NCBI GenBank assembly: GCA_903857255.1
Contig: CAIODY010000085.1
Span: 1 to 42,862 of the forward strand
Direction: 5' to 3'
Length of the DNA: 42,862 nt
Source: an uncultured bacterium
GTDB lineage: Bacteria; Bacteroidota; Bacteroidia; Chitinophagales; CAIODY01
Below are positions 24,501 to 26,266 of the stretch, one piece after another. Position numbers and translations under genes: made by a program. Numbering within the stretch: position 1 is the first letter of the stretch; each line of letters starts with the position of its first letter. Under the pieces are notes generated by a model. The model worked only from the letters and a program-made list of their open reading frames with translations, did no database searches and had not been told where the DNA came from.

Positions 24501-25607
24501 TGTTGGTGAAGCACTAATGGCTGCGCCCACCGAACCACCTACAAACAAAGTGCTTTTATCTGGCGAAAGGCTTATCGCATAACCATTGTCATTAGCTGAA
24601 GTACCAAAATACGTTTGTGCCAAAATTACTTTCCCATCATATCTTACTTTGTAAATTATTACATCTCTGTTTCCACCAATAAATGTTTGATTATAACCAG
24701 TGGCACCACTTGTGATATAACCTGATGATAAACCAATATTTGTTTTACCAACGCAATAAATATTTTTTTGATTGTCATAATCTACAGCAAATAAATATTC
24801 ATCAAACACAGTACCACTGGTAATTTTATCGTCAAAATAAATTCCCCAATCCAACACAGGGTCAACAATCAAAGGAAGTGTGTTATCAATTTTATCTTTT
24901 GTAGAAAATTTCAAATGATTATTTTCCAAATTGAAAGCAAATTTTTTGCTTACTTTTTTTCCATTTTGAATTTGATACGATTCTGGTATTTTATAACTCA
25001 AATCAGTAAATTCCAAACCAATTTTCATACTTCCATCTTCCAAAATTTTTACATTATTCACACCCACATATTCCACATCTACTTTGCTGAAATCAGCTCC
25101 TGCTGCTACTATCCAATCAAATTCTAAATCACCTTTTGGTTGACTATAAATACGCAAATCAATACCAGCGTAAATTCCTTTCAACGTCAGTTCATCATAA
25201 CTCAATACATTAGTTTGATGCGTTGAAGCATCGCCCACCATATAATTTCTTACCGTTTCAAAAGCCTTTCCTTTTTCAACTGTAAAATTTCGATTGTGGT
25301 TATGAAAACGCATCGCCCATTTTTGAATAGATTTTGCACCATCTTTTCGCAAATCCAAATCTTCCATTTTATCTGTAATGAAAGTTATTTCATCGCGGCG
25401 AATGGCAGTTTGCCCATAAGTTGAAATACCTGCGAACAAAATGTCGCCCTCTTTCCACTGACCTTTGTTTTCAATAAATTGAACACTTTTTGCAGTTTGT
25501 TTCAGCAAATCTTTTGTAAGCTGCAAATCAGTAGGTTTTTGAGCAGTTGCCTGAAATGCAATGCCCATAAGCATCGAACAAACGAATGCGGTAAAAATTC
25601 TTTTCAT
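570..25607 (-). CDS. Giant SprB-like cell-surface adhesin, multi-repeat, T9SS type B C-terminal sorting domain
   Basis: An uninterrupted frame of about 8,345 codons. I chose the ATG at 25607 because it begins a signal peptide (MKRIFTAFVCSMLMGIAFQ..ATAQ); an in-frame ATG at 25676 would add 23 residues in front of it. Domains, in approximate residues: signal 1-23; DUF7948-like 40-255 (FIENKGQW); SBBP beta-propeller repeats about 305-740 (TYFGTSANDNGYA, TYIGGSGDDVGN); GEVED domain about 785-950 (YGDAPKSYG, GFIDFNGNGIFD); Cys-rich Ig/PKD/SprB-type repeats 950-5570; about 23 cadherin-like/Big_17 modules 5570-7815 (NDxDPDGN, GTVTYTPNPGFxGTD); PKD-like domains 7815-8060; two more modules; C-terminal domain about 8254-8345 (FPNGFSPNGDGTNDYY, FNRWGNEVY, DGTYYY), the T9SS type B signature. 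The product should be exported by Sec and T9SS and displayed on the surface for adhesion or gliding. It is longer than F. johnsoniae SprB (about 6,500 residues). The ligand is unknown. A porP/sprF gene follows. Confidence 0.93.
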   Translation of the reverse strand: MKRIFTAFVCSMLMGIAFQATAQKPTDLQLTKDLLKQTAKSVQFIENKGQWKEGDILFAGISTYGQTAIRRDEITFITDKMEDLDLRKDGAKSIQKWAMRFHNHNRNFTVEKGKAFETVRNYMVGDASTHQTNVLSYDELTLKGIYAGIDLRIYSQPKGDLEFDWIVAAGADFSKVDVEYVGVNNVKILEDGSMKIGLEFTDLSYKIPESYQIQNGKKVSKKFAFNLENNHLKFSTKDKIDNTLPLIVDPVLDWGIYFDDKITSGTVFDEYLFAVDYDNQKNIYCVGKTNIGLSSGYITSGATGYNQTFIGGNRDVIIYKVRYDGKVILAQTYFGTSANDNGYAISLSPDKSTLFVGGSVGAAISASPTTTPLLSAFQGGTYDGFVAVFDASTISSLKYYTLVGSVNGTILSGNSDYNSNEAVYTLVALNNTDFVVGATVEGAITASGFIGNAAQSTYGGGWDMYIAKFTNFKTLAYGTYVGGSGNEELHDLQVFSDGGVAFTGESASATFPNITNAAASGSIGTDLDGVVGVIPAAGGAFSMLSKIGGSTAGTGSTLGAAESFYGISIGFFDTLLITGYSCSSDFPLGTGASATTRFQNTFGGVRDAIIGKVPRTGGSGTWQATYIGGSGDDVGNSLRAYTPYAAMMYGESQSTNFPTKNVTTGPTSFYSAANAGGWDMIFFTIGADLKTNYFSTYIGGNGNDYLGATGVPRGSNQFKVMGDSSIIVGTTSHSQSTFSPKFIGLGSGGVSQGITAPLFDTVKSNTSNDSHILYEWNIKSLLNFEYGDAPKSYGTPRSFIVNSILIGALIDGEDQHPINPGKLANVDDNTGIDDEDGIAGTSIPISRLATTYTTPSITVKNTTGVSAKLIGFIDFNGNGIFDAGESASATVPNGATSATLTWSGFTITSASDTSFLRLRLTTDTSVTNRPSATKDQANGEIEDYLVLFNCPAITVNITPSTTNVCSGTAVTLTGSASGGSNNFTWSWSPGGLTTSTITPTISANVTYSLTARDVATGCTGSKSQALTVLPTPTFTSVSGNNPSTCGGANGSITISGVSPSTGSYTVTYTKNGANQSLTTTATGGVITISGLGAGIYTAFVIAQGGCNSSQNNTSIVLTDPSGPTGTIAGPSTGCANASLGAYSITGLTNCSSCTYAWSASNGGSASTPTAATTNITFTQGGAQTASVVITNSSNCSSTLTKTVTVTGIPTVSGVSVASCVGTAADVTVNAAVNPTATLEYSLDGGTYQSSTVLSAVPTGAHTVTARVVGTTCASTAFSFNVNCTCGAVPTVSIGGASSVCANGSTIILNSTIANATSGTWSVTSGGGSLSPTVCSGNGCTTTYTSGAAGTAVISITTNDPDGVGPCVAATTTKSITVNPIPTVTGATVANTTTCGGSNGSITLTGVTPAGGTFTVTYNKASVGSQSTTATASGTNLVISGLTAGTYSNFTISQNGCISATLAGPFTITDPSAPTGTVSGPTGICQSVATSAFSISNLLNCSSCSYSWSSTGGTAATPTSATTGFTFNSSGNQTVSVTITNTTTTCSSTINGSFLVNGIPVISNATQASCVGNAADVTINASVTPTATLQYSLDGGTYQNSNVFLAVVNGSHTVTAKVLNTTCTSSTFTFSVSCACSAPPAASISGNSATCSNTPVTLTSTINNASTGTWAIVSGGGSLSTTACSGSGCTTVYTPTAGTSGIKTIRIITDDPDGVGPCIPDTAIFTINVTPTPTIGGGSGSNPTTCSGANGSVTLTGVVPATGSYNISYTKNGSPQSATATANAGSLVISGLTAGTYANFVITQNGCPSNAFGSFILVDPTPPSGSITGPTSVCNGAVSTAYSVNNLLNCSSCNYVWSSTGGSATTANATTSTFTFSSLGAQTVNLAITNSTTNCTTNLSYNVTVNGIPVVSTVSQSACTGTAADVTVNASVSPSAALEYSVDGGTYQSSNIFTAVADGSHTVTVRVVGTTCASSPYSFTVNCHCVNNPSATITGPAVVCTNSSITLTSTITNATSGTWSVTGGGSVSPTVCSGTGCTTTYTAGATSGTATIQFVTNDPDGVGPCLPFTTTKTITVNQTPTITSATAHNTSTCGGNDGYVIVAGVTPANATFTVNYNKNGVPQTATLTAVGTNLTIPNLTAGVYTNIVVTLNGCTSNTAAGPFTVVDPTPPSGTVSGPSTACQGVVTTAYSITGLTNFTAGSYLWSSSNGTATTPNAATSTFTFTSTGTQTAQVTITSSNNCSSTISQNVTVNGVPVVNSVSLGTCVGFTTTATVNASVSPLATLEYALDGGAYQSSNVFSGVGNGSHSVTARVVGTSCASAGSSFTVNCNCATPASASITSNNNPICSNGTATLTATLTNAATATWSIVSGGGTLSAPNCTGSGCTTIYTPTSSGTKVIRIITSDPDGAGPCSQDTIQYSLVVNQTPTVAFSASSNPTTCSGNDGKITLAVSPASGGYTVTYTKNSIPQSGSFVASSGTLIITGLTAGSYANFVITQTGCGSNPLAGPITLVDPTPPSGVITGPAVACNGTITPQKYILGSITNCNSCSYTWSSLGGVPFAASADSTQFTFNTTGNQVVQVVMTNGVTNCTSTITKTILVDGIPVINGVAQGACTGFNASATINASINPTATLEYSLDGITYQSSNVFNSLANGTYNAYARVVGTVCASNAFNFNIVCVCTNPPTASVAANNSTICSNSTAILTCNFTNVSGGTWSVISGGGSLSTTACASNGCTTTYTPATGITTQRTVTIGFTTLDPDGFGPCTSASTTYTIVVNPQPVITTVTGSNPTTCGGCNGSITINGLLASQGYTISYTGPSGAASAFITSNVNGQITVSNLCTGTYSNIVATLNGCASASKGPITLNNPTPPAFTTVTPNNTSTCGGSDGSIVLSGITPASGNFTITYTFNGNPQTVSGTASSGSITIPNLVAGSYDNFVISINGCISNPVTGPFIISDPTKPSGTIGGSSNACNGIVTGFYSATVSNCSGCSYVWSSTNGTPSSPNNNPTSFTFNSTGNLTIQVQVTSSVTQCTSIITKVVSVSGVPSISGITQGACVGFAAPITVNAAVSPVAAMEFQLDSTTGAWSSNNSFASVANGAHTVYARVVGTSCVSSAFNFTVNCSCALPPNANISGSTTTCTNSPITLTGTLSNASSGTWAVTSGSGSITVSACSGSGCTTQFSSAVAGVNVIRFVSNDPDGAGPCDADTSFFTVTVNATPTLTSATLTNPSTCSGSNGSIRINGVTPAGTYLVSYTKNSVPQTATITTVGTTLTITGLTAGSYGNISISKSGCSSSLAGTFALSDPTPPNGTVVGPSPVCNGATTSQYYKISGLSNCSGCSFVWSSGGGLAVTPNNDSSLFTFNSTGTQSVQVQITSGTTTCVNTISQSVTVNGIPVVNGVNQGACIGFTSSATINASVSPNATLEYSVDGGAYQSSNIFPGLANGNHYATARVVGTTCASNPFTFTLTCACSNPPSATITSNNTTCQYQQVILTASFVNATSGTWSIVSGGGSLSTTTCSGGGCATVYTPATNITSPINAVIQITTNDPDGVGPCTPSSTVQNITIYPQPKIDSVKGSNPTSCGGCNGSFTIYGLNASTGYTVTFTSPSGSVSTLISSNTNGQITVTNLCVGNYSNIAVTLNGCTSNAFNAITLSNPPAPTIASNTSTNPTTCLGQDGTITFNVSPNGTYTITYTKNGTPQTFVATATAGTLTISNLTAGTYANFNITNYGCTSATLAGPITLSDPAIPTGTVSGPTPVCNGATTPTPYSVTSLANCSTCGYSWSATGGTPTAPNAASTTINFTGLGAQTVGVVLNNTTTLCSNSITKPVVVKGIPVVNNVSLGACVGFTTTATVNANVAPNDTMLYAIDGGAFQLSNVFTNVGNGTHSAQVQIKGTTCTSAPFTFTISCACLLPPAVSINGNNTTCANQPITLVANLTNADSGTWAISSGGGTISPTHCGSNGCTSVFTPNPAITSTQNTIITFTTNDNDGAGPCVPTTSNFVVTTNPIPVIAGTTFSNPTSCGSCDGKITLTGLNPSQAYTVSYVGSGGAASATINSNVIGNVVITGLCAGTYTNITASQNGCSSSPISTVTLSNPTPPTIGGDSLVNTTACGGSNGKLILIGITPSSGNFIFTYTKNGAPQTTTGFVTGGYFEITGLTAGTYNNVAISIHNCISNTLVGPFVISDPAPPVAVISGPSSACFGVLNGAYYDTTTANYPTGIYAWSSAGGSPSNLNSPITNFTFTTGGNQTINLTIKNSVTNCTSTANKIVKVYGIPVINSVVQGSCTGFTANVTVNASVTPVAIMEYAVDGGSFQLSNVFTNLNVGNHYVVARDTGTICTSTPPFTFAVSCSCTNPPSANVTGNGTTCSNTPVTLTGSFTNSTSGNWTLMDTAKGSISVTNCGTNGCQTVFTPKATASGVAVIRFVTNDPDGVGPCTPDTALFNLTITTTPVFASVAAFNPTTCLGADGYIKLSGVVPNGNYTISYTKNAALQNASATAVGGILIIGNLTSGTYSNIVVTSSGCPANTILGPFNLVDPTAPNALVSGPTPVCNGAISNPFTISSLTNCDSCGFAWGSNSGVAVTPNDTNSRFNFTGTGASTVQVKLTNQKTQCSTTVTDNINIIGVPVINSVSQGACTANLASVTVNASVTPNASMEFSLDGGAYQNSNVFNNVASGNHFTTARVAGSSCASNPFSFVVSCSCLHIPTASISGLTTTCSNQSVSLICNYINATKGLWSIVSGSGKLDTATIHCNASGCVTTFTPDTSVKIQNFVTIAFTTNDTDGLGPCQPFTTTYVITVNPQPQPTTVTGFNPTKCNLCNGSITISGLQASVGYTINYSGPSGPFTSLISTNTNGQLTIPNLCVGTYSNISVSLNGCGTLVPNVTLTTPDPPGKPVATSNSALCSGDKLTLFAVGANNASYVWSGPNGFNSTLQNPVITAATIANAGVYYVHQIVNGCVSGDAGDTVIINPTPVISTTVGTNPTTCGGTNGSITLTGLSSNVTYVVTYVSSITGFQVAFITSNAGGQVLIPNLSAGTYNTISVSAAHCNSTAVGPVILVDPTPPAAPGITGSSPICSGTTLTLTASGVVGSIYNWSGPYGYTSTGTSISRINATDSMSGTYSVTQTLNGCTSPSSVFTILVNKRPIIKSIVATNPTGCGVCNGKLVINMGIKSQSFTVSYNAPVTLTSATLNSDTNGVISLTGLCAGIYNNITATQNGCTSLPFGNDTLLNPTAPKKVAASASNPICTGGTLTLSAVGDSGATYNWTGPNGFTSVQQNPQILGVALTHSGNYCVHQTLNSCVSADSCVKVTVNQTPTITSFNSTNPTSCGANNGTIILSGLLPVTPFAVTYTSSVVGVVNENDTSTTGGQIIIKGLKAGIYNNISVNSKGCTSASVGSLSLFDPNPPAIPSVTGTTGVCQRNTISLTASGQTGATYNWTGPNGYTAIGSSIHRANADSSMAGTYAVTQTLNGCTSAPTVLNVNINPVPTISLSASADTVCLGQTTQLVALYDFQTIGINWFRKPSNTPIASTLLPVTVTPQAGDNYYHVVATNIFGCLNRDTIRIHRNLGPTANPDYVATCEGVNLNIKELNNDTDPEHDSWSVTITRMPKLGVAYVNPNQSLSYIPDLYKDGLDTIVYQACNAQCLGQCDTSIILINVCHVNHPPVADNITVSTLTNTPVAVNVGGATGDPDGDKLNFYYGTPSVVGTTVHITGIGTIDVKPPFGFVGNITIPYSVCDITTVNPEPLCDTATITIVVDSNFNHHNLPPVAVDDYISIKKNTSGTLPILANDNDPSGLPLTPTIIVSTKHGTSVLNANGTVTYTPANGFVGLDTFTYKVCDNGTPTLCDTAIGVIFVTNDTTLKPQPPLAVDDIVKTPENVPVTVAVKNNDSDPHGKILGQPTIIDSTIHGTLVLNPNGTITYTPSPYYRGTDTFTYKICNTDGLCDTAQGIITVVPVNNPPVAVNDTTTIFENSSNNIVTILANDTDPDGDPLKVSAINQPVNGTVVLNTNGTISYTPNPGFFGTDVLTYTVCDVTIINPQPLCSQANVYVHVLPVNNPPVANTDVSTTSLNTPIRINVLSNDNDPDNNPLTTSAINTAPTHGSVVINSDGTITYTPANNFSGTDSFQYQVCDVTTVNPHPLCATAWDYVTVSGNGSGCTTAPVANDDYTSTSENVAIAVNVLTNDNPNTATIHRASNGAHGTTIVSGASIIYTPATGYVGNDKFLYSIQTGTDCFDTAIVFVTINTSIVNHPPIANPDNAQTGKNQPVVIDVQLNDKDPDGNQITTSIPSGVQQPLHGTITVNLNGTVKYTPNNNYTGRDSFQYVICDNGIPSLCDTTMVNVLVTSSVHNDAPVANTDDTTTTSTQAVVIKVLHNDTDPNSDQIHTTGVTVQPQHGTATLNANGTITYVPNGIYYGIDSFQYQICDTSIYAPHVLCSMAWDHITLINQTVNHPPVAVNDTVLTPEGIPTIIAVMNNDSDPDGNPIHVTNVGTPVNGTVVLNPNGTVTYTPNPGFFGTDVFTYTICDNGTPSLCDQAVVYVNVAPVNNPPVANADVAHTSVNTTVKIPVQGNDIDPDNNPLKTNAIATSPVHGVATINADGTISYLPNAGYAGTDSFKYQVCDVTIVNPHPLCSSAWVYVTIDGASCSIAPIADDDYSITNAGTADTIHVKANDAPSAALIVNTSKPAHGAALINGSNIIYTPTGNYVGTDEFVYTISTGVTCFDTAIVFITINPSLVNHPPIANNDNVKTSVNTTVIVDVQLNDKDPDGNKLTTSIPSGVVPASHGTPIVNANGTVTYVPNSGFTGRDSFQYVVCDNGIPSLCDTAYVFVLINPTLHNDAPIANTDDTTTTTKQSVVIAVLHNDTDPNSDPIHTTGVTIQPQHGTATANADGTITYTPNGSYIGLDSFQYQICDTSVYTPHILCSTAWDHINILVTKQKLPPVAVNDTATTQVNTAVTVTPLHNDYDPDGDSIHITQVSQPTNGTIVLNPNGTVTYTPNPGFTGTDVYTYTVCDFGTPVMCAVATDYIVVTPVNHPPVAQNDLASTVAGAPVIVDVEHNDSDPDNNPIKTTSILTAPVNGTAIIITGNTVKYTPNVGFTGLDSFLYQICDTSVYAPHVLCARAWAYVTVNACASAPIAVNDSVTMNTSSININVQANDIANGNTLVTTQATTPLHGTIIINANGTIKYTPASGYSGDDQFSYTVCASTGLTSCCASATVYISVAPVNHPPVANKDITSTQKNVTQLIAVLQNDNDPDNNPIHVTSTTTPIHGSIVLNANGTINYTPNFNFTGLDSFHYTICDTSVLLPHTLCSTTVVYILVSDSTHNNPPKANPDHATTTMNNSVTVTQIANDVDPDGNPIHTTSIGSPTKGTAVLNANGTITYTPNAGFIGTDSLPYTICDTSILMPHVLCSQGWVYITVNPAAPIEARPDRATTPEDNSVSIPVLGNDATNGGAVNVTISNNPTNGTAVVNPNGTVTYTPNHNFNGVDTLIYQLCYASSSVCDTAIVFVNVTPVNDKPIAVNDTTNTAPNTPKVIAVLANDHDPDLTNNFPEGNILTPSLPSGLNQPLHGIASVNSNGTITYTPNTGFLGLDSFQYKICDNGTPSLCDTAWVFVNVAISSAPIANTDYDTTLENILLVTNNINLNDVANSSNMTNTIISNPTHGSAILNSNGTISYTPNHNYYGNDTLNYAYCTTGASSCDTAMVIITVIHVNQPIVAVNDTAYGYFTNPITTQNVTLNDTDPDGPSKIVSTPVGLATVQNGTLVNNNNATFTWVRNPGFFGTGIVDSFQYVVCDGGTPNYCDTAWVFIVVPPCNFHVDAGQYQSVCLGNSVTIGGSPTTALGGSGNFTYNWSSSNNDVIPGVANPTVTPQVNTTYTVVVTDNVSGCIAVDTVSIMAKPIPTLSFTSLDTVYCSGAGNVALSALPAGGIFTGAGVQLIGGVYYFNPQIVQTDTPLTITYIYNDNGCIYSVGSSVIVHSSPIADAGVDVTICPVQGTNFTQLQAATGGSSYHWSPSTGLNNPNIQNPIAAPLVTTTYILTVRLNNCIAYDTVIVTVCTDTLPHVIANADNASVFGNSTNNIIHVLSNDYSSIDLSNHASVSITTTPNHGAASVVNNQVVYTPAKGYIGRDTLIYTLCDTLGTQAYCDTALVVITIRPKANNDSPKDSVHCDGFKPPYDVTANDSIGTGNHVSVRIITAPLHGTATVLNLGISYQPNEGYTGNDQITYELTVNGLLDTATLSFYVNCPKSPCDFPNGFSPNGDGTNDYYVINCPDANPTISEITIFNRWGNEVYHTASGYKNNWDGNYKGQPLPDGTYYYIFKYHDGVNSDKTGFIVIQR
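2160..8895 (-). repeat. Tandem cadherin-like/Big_17-type modules (about 23 copies of roughly 95 residues)
   Basis: Inside the giant gene, modules of about 285-300 bp follow each other in frame. Each reads roughly PPVAVNDT, then a ...VLxNDxDPDGN... loop, then HGTxxxNxNGTxxYTPNxGFxGxDSFxYxxCD, then LCDTAxVxVxV. The acidic NDxDPDGN loop resembles calcium-binding loops of extracellular cadherin-like repeats; that role is inferred. Two related modules reappear after the PKD-like interruption, at about 850-1430. Module lengths vary by a few codons and copies are diverged, which suggests an old array with one more recent block duplication. Confidence 0.85.
4773..7718 (-). repeat. Duplicated five-module block inside the adhesin (two copies of about 1.47 kb)
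   Basis: Modules starting at 7718 and at 6236 (PPVAVNDT in each) head two consecutive five-module blocks, 7718-6237 and 6236-4773. Corresponding landmarks match at constant spacing. GTATCAAAGCA occurs at 6883 and 5419 and ATGTGGTCCC at 6265 and 4801, both exactly 1464 bases (488 codons) apart. GTTCCATCTG occurs at 7261 and 5791, 1470 apart. The order of long and short modules is also kept, including the short module with the unusual CFDTAIVF ending. This points to an in-frame duplication of the whole block. Confidence 0.8.
8930..10940 (-). repeat. Alternating Ig/PKD-like and SprB-like repeats in the adhesin
   Basis: This stretch alternates two module types in frame. The first contains YNWTGPNGYTS...GTYxVxQTLNGCTS and looks Ig/PKD-like. 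The second contains NPTTCGGTNGSITLTGL...YTSS...GQxxIxxLxAGTYNxISV and resembles the SprB repeat. There are four of the first kind with SprB-like modules between them. It joins the ten-unit array (higher coordinates) to the cadherin-like array (lower coordinates). Confidence 0.75.
10945..22520 (-). repeat. Higher-order array of ten units of about 1050 or 1325 bp in the adhesin
   Basis: Ten copies of a four-part unit occur: (a) CTGxxADVTVNASVxPxATLEYSLDGG, (b) SCxCxxPPxAxIxG...DPDGVGPC, (c) an SprB-like module with TCxGxNGSITLTGV...LTAGTYxN, (d) a PKD-like module with NCSSCxYxWSS. The DNA segment encoding the GIPVI motif starts at 21982, 20932, 19885, 18844, 17797, 16471, 15424, 14101, 12775 and 11722. 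The spacings are 1050, 1047, 1041, 1047, 1326, 1047, 1323, 1326 and 1053, all multiples of three. The long spacings carry an extra SprB-like module of about 92 codons (TSCGGCNGSITINGL type). Confidence 0.85.
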
Positions 25608-25714
25608 TGTTAAAGTAAAAGTTTTTAGGTTGGGTGTAGATTTCTTTGCAGAATTAGTGAGTAGTGTTTTATCCATATAGCGAAAAATATGTTCTATTCT
25701 TTTTTTATGAATGG

Positions 25715-25746
25715 CAAAATTAACTAAAAAAAGACGAAATACCCAA
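25715..25746 (-). promoter_or_regulatory. Putative promoter of the giant adhesin gene
   Basis: On the minus strand TAATTTTG (25722-25715) matches the Bacteroidota -7 consensus TAnnTTTG exactly. A TTG (25746-25744) lies 21 bases upstream, in the -33 position. Transcription would begin near 25708, giving a leader of about 100 bases to the ATG at 25607, or about 30 bases to the alternative ATG at 25676. Confidence 0.45.
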
Positions 25747-25806
25747 AAATTAGAAATGATAATCTACATTTCATTTTGCGTTGTTTAAATTATTATCCAA
25801 CTATTC

Positions 25807-25830
25807 CTTGTCCCTAATATTGGCGACAAG
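25807..25830 (-). terminator. Weak hairpin after the cytochrome c gene
   Basis: CTTGTC (25807-25812) and GACAAG (25825-25830) can form a 6-bp stem five bases after the stop codon of the small cytochrome gene. There is no clear T run after it on the minus strand, so this is only a possible terminator separating the cytochrome operon from the adhesin gene. Confidence 0.25.
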
Positions 25831-25835
25831 CAAAA

Positions 25836-26192
25836 TCAATGATATTGACGCTTATAATACTGCAAGAATTTAAAAATTGAAGCTAAATCTTCCGCTTGCA
25901 ATTTTCGTGCAGGACGATGAACTAAATTTGATTTGGCTAAAATATTAGCAGTATAAGCATCAAACTGTTTTTTAGAAAAATCAGGAACACTATCTTTTCC
26001 ATTGCCAATAATGCCATGACAAGCCGAACAATGAATTTTGTACAATCGTTTTCCAAAATTTAATTCTGCCAGTAAATTTTTTCGTTGAATTTTGTTGATG
26101 TCGTTTGGCATATTGTATTCCACTTTCGGCTGCTTCGATGCGTTGCAAGCCAAAAGAAAAGTTATCATCAAAAGCAAAAAGCAATTTTTCAT
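25836..26192 (-). CDS. Small mono-haem cytochrome c lipoprotein
   Basis: A 118-residue protein. The N-terminus MKNCFLLLMITFLLAC is a lipoprotein signal peptide with Cys16 as the lipidated residue. One haem-binding CSACH motif lies at residues 55-59, followed by GIIGNGKD as in class I cytochromes c. No methionine follows the haem motif. The only candidate distal ligands there are His92 and the terminal His118, so the usual Met ligand is absent. It is last in a same-strand series after the TonB-dependent receptor and the di-haem peroxidase (74-base gap to the latter) and may pass electrons to or from the peroxidase. The cytochrome fold is sure. The redox partner is inferred. Confidence 0.85.
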   Translation of the reverse strand: MKNCFLLLMITFLLACNASKQPKVEYNMPNDINKIQRKNLLAELNFGKRLYKIHCSACHGIIGNGKDSVPDFSKKQFDAYTANILAKSNLVHRPARKLQAEDLASIFKFLQYYKRQYH

Positions 26193-26266
26193 TTTTTATT
26201 TTTTAGCCACAAATTCACGGATGTTTTTCTTTACAAACTTAATGAACTTAAAACTTCACCAACTCA

